From NCBI GenBank assembly GCA_963920575.1, contig OY986966.1:4918130-4982129 (forward strand): 64,000 bases of DNA. Reading direction: 5' to 3'. Of this stretch, positions 20,993-32,091 are shown one piece after another. Source of the DNA: Narthecium ossifragum. Its lineage: Eukaryota; Streptophyta; Magnoliopsida; Dioscoreales; Nartheciaceae. The stretch's first letter is position 1, and each line of letters opens with the position of its first letter. Position numbers and translations under genes: made by a program. The notes under the pieces were generated by a model that worked only from the letters and a program-made list of their open reading frames with translations, was not told the DNA's origin and did not search any database.

Positions 20993-21345
20993 TGTATATT
21001 TAAAACTACCCTAGGGAATATGATAAAAATATACAAAGTTAACTTAGGAAAATATACATGTAAATAAACTAATATAAGGGAAACGGTTGTAACCGTTATT
21101 GCTTCTTATAAGGTTGATGTACATTCTATCATACGATTGATGATACCCGATCTAAGTTATATATGAATATATCATACAATCGAGATGAATTCACATGGAA
21201 AGAAGTAGTTAGGTGGTGGTGGTTATCGGATGATTAGGAGAGAGATGACTAGTGGGGTGGTGGTTACCGGATGATTAGTAGAGAGAAAGATCAATAATGA
21301 GGGTGGTGGTTATCCGTGCGGAGCTGCATCCGAGATCACTAGCCT
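20993..21345. mobile_element. Further Helitron-like fragments
   Basis: A second minus-strand 5' end (complement of TCAACCTTATAAG) lies at about 21100-21116. From about 21120 to CTAG at 21338-21341 a plus-strand unit shares 'atcgagatgaa' and 'ggtggttatc' with the element at 26812-26995. A degenerate hairpin (CCGTGCGGAGCTGCATCCG) precedes the end. Confidence 0.45.
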
Positions 21346-21952
21346 ATTATATAAGTCCATCCCTTTCCACTATCTTTTCCAATTCCATCAACTTTCTATG
21401 GTTAGATACTAACGCTCAAACGTGTGCCACGTTTTCCCGCTTCCCATCACACAACCCTCAAACCACATGTGTGTCGTGCACCACTGACTGGCTACAGAGT
21501 GTTTTGGGTTCGGATCGGATTCGGATCTATACCCGTAACCGGATCTTTGGGAAATCTACCCTTTTGTTCCCAGCCAATCAGCGACGAGAGAGAATAACCC
21601 CATAATATTTGGACGCAAGGGCATATCCGTCATTATTCGACTGCCCCATGCGCTCCGTTCGACTCCGTCAACGGCGGGGTTGGGTTCGCACGTGCGAACA
21701 CGTCCGGGGTTCACACGTGCTGACGGCGTCTGGTGACGGTGTCTCCACCTCCGCTTGTTTGCTACCCATTAAAAACGGGGGGGACCTCGCCGGCCCAACT
21801 CGTCTCCGCCTACAACCCCTCGACGAGAGGCTCTCGAGAGAGGAGGGGGCCAAGCCTTGAATCCTAAATCCTAATCGCTTAGCTTCGGGAGCCTCTCGCC
21901 CACCCTTTTCTCCGTATAAAGGCGGCACCTTTGCCCTATTTTGGACGTAGCA
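21346..21952 (+). promoter_or_regulatory. Upstream region of the omega-3 desaturase gene
   Basis: This is the only space between the Helitron remnants and the gene, so it probably contains the promoter. A TATA motif (CGTATAAAGG, 21913-21922) lies only about 33 bases before the ATG, which would leave a very short leader. A different start site further upstream is possible. The frame upstream of the ATG has no plausible earlier start codon. Confidence 0.4.
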
Positions 21953-24900
21953 ATGGCGAGCTTGGTCCTCTCCGAGTGCTGCGGGATAAGGCCGCTTCCA
22001 GGCCTTGGGTCGCCTCTCCGACCTGTCGGCTCAAAACTCCCCGGGAGGGTGTCTCTCGCTTGCGGTGCCGCCCCGGAAAAACGTCGCCTGGTTAAGGTGG
22101 GTGTTGGAGGTGGCCGGTTGATGCAGGATTGGGCTTTGAGGGTGAGCGCACCGGTGAGGGTGACGACTGTGGAGGAGTGGGAGGAGAAGGCGGGAAGCGA
22201 TGGAGGGGAAGAGGAGGTGGACTTCGATGCCGGTAGGCCGCCACCGTTTGGGCTGGCGGAGATCAGGGCGGCCATACCCAAGCATTGTTGGGTGAAGGAT
22301 ACGCGGCGCTCGATGGGGTACCTCGTGAGGGATGTCGTTGCCGTCGTTGGCTTGGCGGTGGCCGCGGCGTACATTAATAGCTGGTTGGTTTGGCCGCTCT
22401 ATTGGGCTGCGCAGGGCACCATGTTTTGGGCTTTCTTCGTCCTTGGTCATGACTGGTATGGTATTAATAATTTCTTGAATGTAATCGTAGTTTCTCTTGA
22501 TATTGATCGAATTCATTAGCTGGAATCTTTTGTTTGCTAAAAAAAGGGATTTTGGACGCAGTGGGGCTTGTTTTTGATGATAGGATTTGTCTAGAGTATT
22601 TTAGATTCGACATTTGCTTGAATGCTTGAAAAAGACTGGATTTTGGGCACTGGGTTAACTTTTGGCTCCGCGGTTGTATGTTGAGTTGTTGAAGATGTGG
22701 ATTGGACCTATTTGATTGAATGATTGGTTTTATCTGCAAAAGATGGATGTTTGAGCAGTGTCTGTTTTTTTTGTTGTAGGTTTTATCATCAAAGCTTGGC
22801 TTTAAGAAGATATAGTATCGCCTCATTTGCTTGATTGTTTCCAAAAGTAGAGTTTGGGCAGTGGTTCTCACCTTTTGTCGAAGTTTTACCTTTGAAGTGT
22901 GTTTTCTCTAGAACCCCTGATTCAACCTGTTTGTTAGAATTGTTCATTCATTATGTAATAAAATTTCGATTCTTGGCAGTGGGCATGGTAGCTTCTCTAA
23001 TAGCCTGAAGCTGAACAGCATAGTTGGCCATTTCCTCCATTCCTTCATTCTCGTGCCTTACCATGGCTGGTATGATCCTTTCTTTTTACAATTTGATCCT
23101 CCGAGTTTATTTTGCTGTCGCTAATATCAATGTTATCTGTTATCTCCGCAAGTCTAACTGGGGCAATAATGTTGGGTTCTGTAGGAGAATTAGTCACAGG
23201 ACACATCACCAGAACCACGGGCATGCCGAGAAAGATGAATCCTGGCATCCAGTTAGTATCTTGCTCCTAATTAACCACAATTCAATGAATGCAATCTTGT
23301 CAAATTTTAAGACGATGGATCTTTTGTATCTTGGTGTATGTGCAGCTTTCTGAGAAGACTTACAAGAGTTTGGATAATGTTACTCAACTGCTGCGCTTCA
23401 CGCTTCCCTTTCCGTTGCTCGCCTTCCCCATATACCTGGTGAGCATATATGGATGAACTTATATTTGGTGGACCTGAGAACTGGTAACACTGGCTTGACT
23501 AATTCTTGATTTGAGTTATTGGCAGTGGGAAAGGAGTCCAGGGAAGAAAGGATCACACTTCAACCCAAGTAGTGACTTATTCGTACCTAATGAGAAGAGG
23601 GATGTGATAACTTCTACTGCATGCTGGACTGCAATGGTGGCTGTGCTTGCAGGGGCTTCTTGGCTTATGGGCCCTCTAACGGTTCTTAAACTCTATGGAG
23701 TTCCCTACTTGGTAAGTTCATTTTATACCTTTCATTCTTGATGCTTAGGCTTCATAGATATTGTTCTGGAAGTCTTTGGGTTATGATATTTGCAATGAAC
23801 TTTATTTGGGATGCAGATTTTTGTGATGTGGCTGGATCTCGTGACATACTTGCATCACCATGGAGGTGATAAGCTTCCATGGTATCGAGGGAAGGTATGT
23901 AACCGATATACCAAATTTTAAAAACTTCCATAATCTCTGAGCAACAATTGCCGAGAATATTTTTGATACCTGGTTTCTGAAGCATTATCCTTTGAAACCT
24001 TTCCCAGTGTGGTTTTTCGGCCTTTTAATGTTGTGGTAGATATGAATGAGGCCCTCTGTAACCAGGTATAGGCTAGCTGGAATTTTACAAAACTTGGATT
24101 GGCCCTTTTCTGCTTGCGCATTAACTGCTTAAGCAACAAGTCAGGTTTTCCTTCATGTGAGCCAGCTTTCAAGTTTCTATAGCTGCTACCTTTCTTTCAG
24201 CAAATTCGTTAGGCTTAAGTGCCTAATAACAATTCATGCAGTTGGTTCCCTTTGCGACAAGTGATTAAGCAATTGCTCACTAATTGCTTCAAGCCTTCAT
24301 ACGTCAAAGTTGTGCTGCATACTGTACCTACTTTTAGTGTGAAAAAGGGCTAAACTAATGACAATTATACTTCGGAGAAGGCCTGTGCCTATTCCGTCTA
24401 TAAATACAGCATGGTGTTTTTACCTGCCTTCCCTGTGTTCCAAAGATACATATAGTTGCTCCTTAGAATGCTAATATTTATCCATCTATTATGTGGGCTA
24501 CCGTTACATGGAACGGGAAGATGATTTTTCAAAACTTCTTGCAAGTCTAGCGAAATTATGCCTCTCTGTAACTGAGTTCTGCAGAAATTATTCCTTAGTA
24601 TCTAGGAGGCGGATCACAAGGTGGAGTACCATGTGCTTGCTTGGTCATTCTAGCAATATTGCTATAACTGTTATTACTTGTTTTTTTTTTCTAGGAATGG
24701 AGTTATCTGCGCGGAGCACTGACAACCATCGATCGAGATTATGGATGGATCAACAACATCCACCATGATATTGGGACTCATGTCATTCATCACCTTTTCC
24801 CGCAGATACCACACTACCATCTGATAGAAGCGGTGAGTGGTTTTCCATAGCTGCTTATTCCATTTCTAGAGTCTAGCTGTAGCTGTTCATCAATTGATAG

Positions 24901-25113
24901 TTTCTTCCATTGTGGTGCCAGACTAAGGCAGCCAAGCCTGTTCTCGGGAAGTATTACCGGGAACCAGAGAAATCTGGCCCTTTGCCTCTATACTTGTTTA
25001 GAGTTCTTGCAAGCAGCTTGAAGCGTGATCACTATGTTCCCAACACAGAAGATATTGTATACTATCAAACTGACCCTGCACTAACCGGTGCTTCAAAAAG
25101 TAACTCAGAATGA
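21953..25113 (+). CDS. FAD7/FAD8: Plastid omega-3 fatty acid desaturase (8 exons)
   Basis: Exons: 21953-22455, 22980-23069, 23185-23251, 23346-23438, 23526-23711, 23817-23894, 24695-24832, 24922-25113. All have GT-AG borders and joined phases, giving 448 residues, the usual length. The product converts 18:2 (and 16:2) to trienoic acids on chloroplast membrane lipids, using ferredoxin. The three histidine boxes of this di-iron desaturase family are present: HDCGH at 166-170 (split by intron 1), HRTHH at 202-206 and HVIHH at 368-372. Residues 1 to about 70 are Ala/Gly/Arg/Ser-rich with few acidic residues, like a chloroplast transit peptide. This and the missing KDEL/KxK-type tail separate it from the ER enzyme FAD3. 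Hydrophobic membrane segments follow residue 125 and residue 265. Exon 1 is GC-rich, unlike the AT-rich introns. Whether it is FAD7 or FAD8 cannot be told from sequence alone. Confidence 0.95.
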
Positions 25114-26583
25114 AGCTTTTGAATTTTAGCTCGAGGACATCGGAGGATTGCTGATGCACCATTGACTGAACATCTTGTGATTTCTAAAGAGCCAGGTATT
25201 TCCAACATGGCTCCTATTCTTCACTACGCATTCTTTTCTCTTCCAATCAAAGGGGAAGAGAGTATCAAGAGCAATTGCTGCCTCTTCTTGTCCAAGAAAC
25301 ACAAATCGATTTATTAGAACCTATTCTCTACCAACCAAGCATGTAATTTTTGAATACCATGAGTTATCATGGCTAGTTTAGCAATTTTGATTTTTTTAGA
25401 GGTAAAATCCTAGTAATTGAAGAGAAATAAGTCTGTAACTATATTCTTCTCTTGTAACAGACTCAAAATTTAATTCTTTAAATATGTATGTCGAAAATTT
25501 CTGTGGTGTTAAATTCTTATCTTTCTGAAGAGATTGCAGTCCACTCATTCCTTTACCCACTCAAGTTTGTCTGTATTTTCCTGGGAAGATCATCGCTGAC
25601 AGGGTCTTGAAAGACGCATCAACTTCATCTAAATTTATATCTTGCACTATTGATCCTGTTGCCTCTCTCGAAAAAGTTTTGGATTGGTGAGGGGCAAACG
25701 TATGCTAGTTTCTCATTTCTCAAGGTCCTTTGTCTTGTGCTGCACATGCCAGAAATGTTTATTTGGACTGTGACCACTCTCATTTCCAACTGGCCTTGCA
25801 CTATCTCCTATTTGATTTTCAATTTGCTGCGGGTTCTTTAGCAAACAGTTGTTTCATTATGTTATGCAATCTTACACAGTGGGACATACAGAAGTAGAGG
25901 TAAAAAAGTTCCAACCCTTTCCCAAAGTAAGAAGATAAAAGAACTTGTGTAAATGTATAAGATTAGAAAAGGAGAATATTGTGCATAGCAGCAGACCATA
26001 GCTTTACATCGACTAGCAATGGTTAGCCATGTTTTTAAACTTTCCTGCTTCCTTTTTCCAGTTGTTATTGCGTGCAATGCAATAGGATAGTTTATTTGAA
26101 TTTGTTCATCTCTGCTAAAAAATTGTTTGACTCAAGGACCTTGAATCGCATTAAAATGTGAGTTGAAGGCCATACAGGTAGATTGCAAGCAATCCTCTGC
26201 TGTGACTGAAAATTGACAAATGCTATATAAAATTCTGAATGAGTGCGTTAGGGTTAAACTTATAAAAATCAATTCTTATAAACGCATCATGATTGCGAAA
26301 ATTGATTATATACTTTCATAGGGTGACTCGAAAATGATTCGATTGCGTTTAAATGACCCTATACTTTTTCTTTACTTTTGTGGTCTTGTTTCGAATGTCA
26401 GGTTTCTTTCTTACTAATGAATCCAGCTTTGATTTCTGAGTAAAATTAAAAAGAAATGCATCTTACCCAATAAAAGTATGAATTTTTATATTCACAGTTG
26501 TTGTATTTCTATGACCTCTAGATATTTTTTGTATTTCTAGATACATAGCTAGAATTAGAATTAGTTGTGTGGATATATATCTA
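25114..26583. other. 3' flank of the desaturase gene, no further gene seen
   Basis: It contains the 3' untranslated region and AT-rich spacer. AATAAG/AAATAA-like signals occur around 25425. No coding frame with recognisable content was found before the Helitron array. Confidence 0.5.
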
Positions 26584-26811
26584 TCTATATAAGACATGGT
26601 TTTACTTACATCGAATGGCCTACAAGAGTTTAGAAGATTTATATCTGGTGTTTAGAATCACCCCCATCACACGAACTTAGTTATTTCTACAAATAACTGA
26701 ATTCATTCGTATATGAAAAGTTGGGTGTGGTGGCAGTGGTTACGGAAGAGAGATAATGAGAGAGGTGGGTGTGATTGGCAAAACCGTGCAATTTGCACGG
26801 TGATCCGCTAG
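26584..26811 (+). mobile_element. Helitron-like unit 1 of array
   Basis: It begins TCTATATAAGACATGG and ends CTAG (26808-26811). A perfect hairpin ACCGTGC-AATTT-GCACGGT (26783-26801) lies 6 bases before the end. The next unit starts immediately with TC. Confidence 0.75.
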
Positions 26812-26995
26812 TCTACTATATAAGATCCGGTGTATCCTATCAGACGGATAAGGATGCTCGATCCAAGTTTAGACCGGATATATCAGACGATCAAGATGAA
26901 GCCACGTGGAAGGTGGTGGTTATCGGATGGTTAGGAGAGAGATGATATCAGTGGGGGTGGTGGTTACTCGTGCCAGGTGGCACGGGACCACCTAG
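26812..26995 (+). mobile_element. Helitron-like unit 2 of array (184 bp)
   Basis: It begins TCTACTATATAAGATCC and ends CTAG at 26992-26995, with hairpin CGTGCC-AGGT-GGCACG at 26969-26984. Related internal sequence occurs near 6440-6600 and 21130-21340. Confidence 0.75.
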
Positions 26996-27001
26996 TATAT
27001 A

Positions 27002-27336
27002 TCTACTCTTATAAGACATGGTTTTGATATATCTGACGGCCCACAAGATGCTAGAAGAGTTTTATCTAGCGATCAAGAAACACCCCCACCACATGAGATT
27101 GTGGGGGGTGGTTATTACGTTTCTTATAAACAAGAATCTCTTATTTTTCTTTCTTTCTTTAATCCAAGTAAGCTTTGTTTGCTCAATGACATAATTGTAC
27201 ATTACAGTCTTATTGTTTTAGGCATGTCATTACCCTCTTGGCATGCAAAAGGTTGCGGCATTCGCATAAATACGGAGATGTTGCATTAATCATGACCAAT
27301 CAATTAAACCGTGTCAGGGGCACGGGAATCCACTAG
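27002..27336 (+). mobile_element. Helitron-like unit 3 of array (335 bp)
   Basis: It begins TCTACTCTTATAAGACATGG, preceded by A and followed by T, as expected for insertion between A and T. It ends CTAG at 27333-27336 with hairpin CCGTGTC-AGG-GGCACGG. It belongs to the same family as unit 1. Confidence 0.75.
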
Positions 27337-27340
27337 TATA

Positions 27341-27535
27341 TTATATAAGATCAGTTTTTATGAGTCACAATCTGACTCATCTATTTTCTCATACATGACA
27401 GTTGAGTTATAGAGAGATGAGAGGGGGACACGTGGCATCTGAGTCATAGAGAGGGGAGGAGAAAGAGCGTAGTGAGGGTGGGTGGTTAGGGGGTAGTGGG
27501 GGTGAGTGGTTACATGTGTCATGGGGCCCACATAG
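27341..27535 (+). mobile_element. Helitron-like unit 4 of array (degenerate)
   Basis: It starts near 'ttatataagatcag' and ends CATAG at 27531-27535, one base off the CTAG consensus. The terminal hairpin TGTGTCATGGGGCCCACA is weak. It resembles the unit ending at 6790. Confidence 0.45.
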
Positions 27536-27537
27536 TA

Positions 27538-27736
27538 TCATCCTTATATGACATGATGATTATAAGTTAATCATCATGTTATCCTATGTAAAGCCTACGT
27601 GGAGAGGGTTATCTACGTGGATGGGGATAGTGAGGGAGGGGGGGAAGTTGGTGGGGAAGAAAGAGGGTTTAGTGAGGAGTTACTGGGGGAGGTGGGGAGA
27701 GAGGGTGGTTACCCTGTCAGGTGAGGGGCTTACTAA
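27538..27736 (+). mobile_element. Helitron-like unit 5 of array
   Basis: It begins TCATCCTTATATGACATG and ends CTAA at 27733-27736, with a CCCTGTCAGGTGAGGGG hairpin just before. Confidence 0.55.
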
Positions 27737-27740
27737 TATA

Positions 27741-27928
27741 TCATCCTTATATGAGGCTATGGTTATAAGTGAAACTTTTGTTGTCCTACGTTGCAGGAGA
27801 ATGTTCTATATGACGCCTGTGTGGCATGATAATCCTAGGTTAAGGGGGGTTTAGTGGGAGAGAGTTATTGGGTGGTTATTGGGGTGGGGTTGATGGTTAC
27901 CCTGCCATGTGGCAGGGGGTACAACTAG
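27741..27928 (+). mobile_element. Helitron-like unit 6 of array
   Basis: It begins TCATCCTTATATGAGGC and ends CTAG (27925-27928) followed by T. A perfect hairpin CCCTGCC-ATGT-GGCAGGG lies at about 27900-27917. Confidence 0.7.
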
Positions 27929-27932
27929 TATA

Positions 27933-28412
27933 TCAACCTTATAAGGAGCAATAACGGTTAACCTGCATTAATTTATATCCCCTAAGTTTCTTTATATATA
28001 TTCTCTAAGTTTGCTTTATATAAACATGCATTAATTCATATCAACCTAAGTTCTATTAATTATTAATCAACCTTATATTGAGCAGTTTCGGTTAACCTGC
28101 ATTAATTCATATCCCTTAAGTTTCTTTATATATATTCTCTAAGTTTGCTTTATATAAACCTGCATTAATTCATATCAACTTAAGTTCTATTAATATTATC
28201 TTATGCTAAGACTTATATTATTATTTTATATACCCTAAGTTTTATTGGCTATGTTTTATGGTGGCAGTGAACAAAAAGCTATGACCAACCTTCGAACCCT
28301 GGACCACCTACGGGTCAACACAGCCATCTAACCAGACAAACTATATGGAGTTTGTTAAAATTTTATATTAGCAATAATTAAAAACTGTGTCAGGGGCACA
28401 GGTGAGTACTAG
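27933..28412 (+). mobile_element. Helitron-like unit 7 of array (480 bp)
   Basis: It begins TCAACCTTATAAGGAGC and ends CTAG (28409-28412) with hairpin CTGTGTC-AGG-GGCACAG. A stretch of about 55 bp is duplicated inside it (27935-28010 and 28067-28145). Its interior has an inverted relative at 58889-59415. Confidence 0.7.
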
Positions 28413-28636
28413 TATATATATATGAGACGATGGTTATATCATAACCTTTGTTTATCAAAACGGTGGGGAGATTTTAATACTTGAATCCAACGGTTGTGGG
28501 TTTGGTGATTAACTTTGGTTATTATTTCACGCTATCGTTTATCGAGAGTTCAATCGAGTAGATACGTGAGAGAGATGAGGTTACGCGGGCAGTTTCACGA
28601 GGCATGGCATTACCTCATAAGGAATCGAAAATCCAT
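28413..28636. other. Non-coding spacer
   Basis: Unique-looking sequence between the Helitron array and the next element. After removing the two large insertions it is continuous with 31735-32034 and 38317-38930. No gene was recognised. Confidence 0.5.
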
Positions 28637-28779
28637 TAAAATCTTGGTGTAATTGGTGTTTAGTCCATTTGGGAGATCTTTATTACACTTTAGTCTCCTT
28701 GCTAAATTATAAATCATTTAGTCTCTTTTTTTACAACTGTAAATTTTAATGTCTAAAATGCCCTTCTATCTTTTCTCTC

Positions 28780-28935
28780 CACTTCCCAGCGCCGGCTCGT
28801 CTTCCACCGAGTGTCCGGCGAATCACTTCCCAGCGCCCGCTCTGTCTTCCCCCTCGTGTCCGGCGAACCACTTCCCAGCGCCGGCTCTGTCTTCCCCCGA
28901 GTGTCCGGCGAACCACTTCGCAGCGCCCGCATCGC
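28780..28935. repeat. 45-bp tandem repeat in GC-rich arm
   Basis: 'cacttcccagcgcc' starts at 28780, 28824, 28869 and 28914, so there are four units of 44-45 bp. On the minus strand this reads as a 15-residue repeat. The period is a multiple of three, but there is no other sign of a gene. Confidence 0.85.
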
Positions 28936-29439
28936 CCCACGCTCATGAGGAGGCCTCTGGCGAATCCGGCCCCAGCGCCGCCGCGCGCTTTCCTCGCCGG
29001 CGAGGATGACCGTCACAGCGACTGCGGATCCTCTTCCTCCGTCGTGGATGAGATCGGGGAAGGAGGAGATCGGGGACGACGCAGCCCCCGAGGAAGCAGG
29101 AGATCGGGGACGACGGGACCGCCGGGGAAGGAGGAGCTTGGAGATCCCGTCGGTGAAGGAGAGATCGGGGTGGGGAAGTCGGAGATCTCGTCGGTGAAGG
29201 GGATCCAGTTGTCGCCGCGATCCCGTCGGTGAAGGGGAGCGCGGCAGCGACAGGATCCCGTCGGAGATCACGATCTCGTCGGAGGTCGTGATCCGCGATC
29301 TCGGGATCGGACAAGGCCGCCGTGGGAAAAGGTGAGAGGAGAGAGAAAACGCAGGGTAAGTAGGAAAAAGGTAGAAAACCAGGGAAATGTTGGAAAATAG
29401 GAAAATATGCTGAGAAAATAGGTGAAAAATACCAAAATT

Positions 29440-30640
29440 ATGGTGGAAAGTAACTACCAAAATTGCGGAAAGTAACTACCAAAATTATGGTCGGAAGGTA
29501 ACTATCATAATGCAAAATGAAAAGTAACTACCAAAATGCAAATGAAAAGTAACTACCAAAATGCAAATGAAAAGTAACTACCAAAATAAAAGGTAACTAC
29601 TAAAATGAAAAGTAACTATCATAATGCAAATAAAAAGTAACCACCATAATGCAAATGAAAAGTAACTACCAACATTTTTTAGATTATTTTGCACATATTT
29701 CCCCAAAATTGAAAATTGACCACAACTATTGGAAAGTAACTACAAATATTGAAAAGTAATTACCATCATTATTTAAGCTGATTTTTGCACATATTTTCCC
29801 AAAATTCAAAAGTGACTACGAATATTGGAATGTAATTACAAAATACTGAAAAGTAATTACAAATATTGAAAAGTGAATTCTCCTACAAAATTTGAAAAAA
29901 AGTAACCATCGTGGAAACTAACTACCAATTAAGTCAGTCATACTTTTTTGAAAAGTAACTACCATGAAGAAGGGCCCCCAAAAATTTTCTTCATTTATCC
30001 TATATTTTTCTTATTTTAGTTGATTTTTTCACATATTATTGGTGAAAAGTAACCACCGTGGAAAGTTACTACCGCAAAAAGTAACTACCGCGGAAAGCAA
30101 GTATGGAAGAAACTAAAGTTATTTGTCATTTTCAAAAATGTAAAATGGAATTCCCCTACTAATTTTCTTGATTTTCCAATAGTTTTCTTATTTTAACTAA
30201 TTTTTGCACTTATTTTTTGTGAAAAGTAACTACCGTGGAAAATAACTAATAAAATTGTGGAAAGTAACTACCACCAGCATTGTAGAAAGTAACTACCACT
30301 TAAGTCAACCCTATTTTTTTGAAAAGTAACTACCGTGGAGAAGGGGCCGTCACTATTTTTTCAGTTATTATTTGTGAAAAGTAACTACTGTATTTTCCCA
30401 ATATCGAAAAGTAACTACAAAAATGAAAAGTGACTACCATAATGAAAATGAAAAGTAACTACCATAATGCAAATAAATAGTAACTACCAAAATGAGAGTG
30501 TAATTTCCCGACTAATTTTCTCGATTTTTCACATATTTTCTTTATTCTACAGTGGAAAGTAACTACCGTGGAAAGTAACTTCCATATTTCATGAAAAATA
30601 ACTACCATATTGTATGAAAAGTAAGTTCCATATTTTTCAC
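29440..30640 (+). repeat. Array of AAAGTAACTACC units
   Basis: The core (A)AAGTAACTACCA recurs some thirty or more times, separated by variable AT-rich spacers (for example 'aaaatgcaaatga'). Spacing is irregular, so it is a dispersed-motif array rather than a true satellite. Variants include GTAACCACC and GTAACTATC. Confidence 0.85.
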
Positions 30641-31734
30641 AATATTTTCCACTATTTCCTTATTTTTCCACTATTTTTTCCAATTTTTCTGAATTTTTCT
30701 CATATATCATAGTATTTTTCTTTATTTTTCCCTTTGTTTTCTCTCTCCCCATTACTTACTCCCTCCAACATTTTTTGTTTTATTTTTTCCGACGGCTTAG
30801 AGTCGTCGGAGCATGATCGCCGGCTAGGAGGGACGATCGGTGGTCGGGGAGATCGGAGGAGAGGTTGGTCGAGCGTGGGGAGTCGATCCAATGGCTTGGA
30901 TCGTGCCGTTTACCGGCGGTTTAGGCGGATCCAAGGTACCTCGTCGGTTGGAGGCAGTGGCTTCGTCGGAGATGGGGAGGTCGGCGTCGATGATGGGGAT
31001 CCGGACCATGTCGTGATGTTGTCGGTGTCGGAGAAGGGGAGGTCATCGGCGTCGGTGATCGGCGATCTGAACGGGGAGCTCCGGGATGATTGGACGCGAT
31101 CTCGGAGAGATGATGGGTCGTCAGGGAGATGATCTCGCGGAGCTCCGGGATCTGACGGCGTGCTCAGGATCAAGATGGACGAGGAGCTCCGATGATGGGT
31201 TGGCGACGGACGGGATTTGACGGCGTGCTCGGGATCGGCGACGGACGAGTAGCTTCGATGATGGGTTGGCGACAAACGGGATCAAGACGGATGAGATCGT
31301 GACGGACGGGATCAAGAAGTAGGTGGCGCTTGGGACCGTGTCCTCGATTGTGGGAGATGGCGACGGGGGCGGGGATGGGAGGGAGATCAAGGAGGAGAGG
31401 AGGGGAGCCAGGGAGATCGAGGAGAGGAACTCCTGGTCGTGGGAGATCGAGGAGGAGGGGAGGGGACCCGGAGAAGTAGATGGCGGTGGGGATGGCGCCG
31501 GGAAAGGAGGTGGCGACGGGGGCGACGACGGGCGGCGACGGGGATCAACGACGGGCGGCGACTGTGACGGCGAGCTCAGGGGTGGGGGTTGAAATATATA
31601 TAAAAATATATAGAAGGGTATTATAGTCTTTTCTACTTTAAAGTGGTATTAAAAGACTAAAAATTTTCTATAGGGGACCAAATGGCAAATTGGTATCTAG
31701 TAAAGGACCATTTGACAAATCCCCCTAAAATCTT

Positions 31735-32034
31735 TGCTAGAAGTTTCGATCGAGAATCTTGACTTCGATCATGGGATCTCACGAGGATAAGGAACCTAGA
31801 TTGCTATTAGAAAATGGGCTTTTTGAGGTGTCTTCTCTATCCTTGGTATTGGAATTACGAATTGGGTTTTTGTTTTAATGATGGTGTTTTGGATTCGATT
31901 GATGAGGCGGTTTTGCTTATGATCACTTGGGATTTCACAGTGATGCAGTTCTTTAATAACCGTGTGTTTTAATACTTTCAATTATGGAAATTAAAGTGAT
32001 TAAAGCTTCATACAGTTTGATCTTCAAGTTTCAA
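31735..32034. other. Non-coding spacer between two insertions
   Basis: AT-rich, no gene seen. It carries the left copy of the LINE target site (32035-32050). Confidence 0.5.
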
Positions 32035-32091
32035 GTTTCTATGCAATGTTTTTTTGAGGAGTTGAGCCAAATGGCTTACAAGTAATCCAGA

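Larger units (their letters stand above)
28646..31725. mobile_element. 3.1-kb MULE-like element with central GTAACTACC array
   Basis: It is flanked by a perfect 9-bp repeat TAAAATCTT (28637-28645, 31726-31734). Its ends are only loosely inverted (GGTGTAATTGGTG versus GGGGGATTTGTCAAATGG). Inside are a GC-rich arm (28780-29330), an AT-rich array of GTAACTACC units (29440-30640) and a second GC-rich arm (30790-31590). Long open frames in the arms are low-complexity and match no family I know. A second, inverted relative lies at 44.3-48.9 kb. The 9-bp TSD suggests Mutator-like mobilisation; no transposase is encoded. Confidence 0.65.

Noticed and set aside
22031..22516. Minus-strand frames over FAD exon 1
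   Set aside because: Antisense to the desaturase; no family resemblance.
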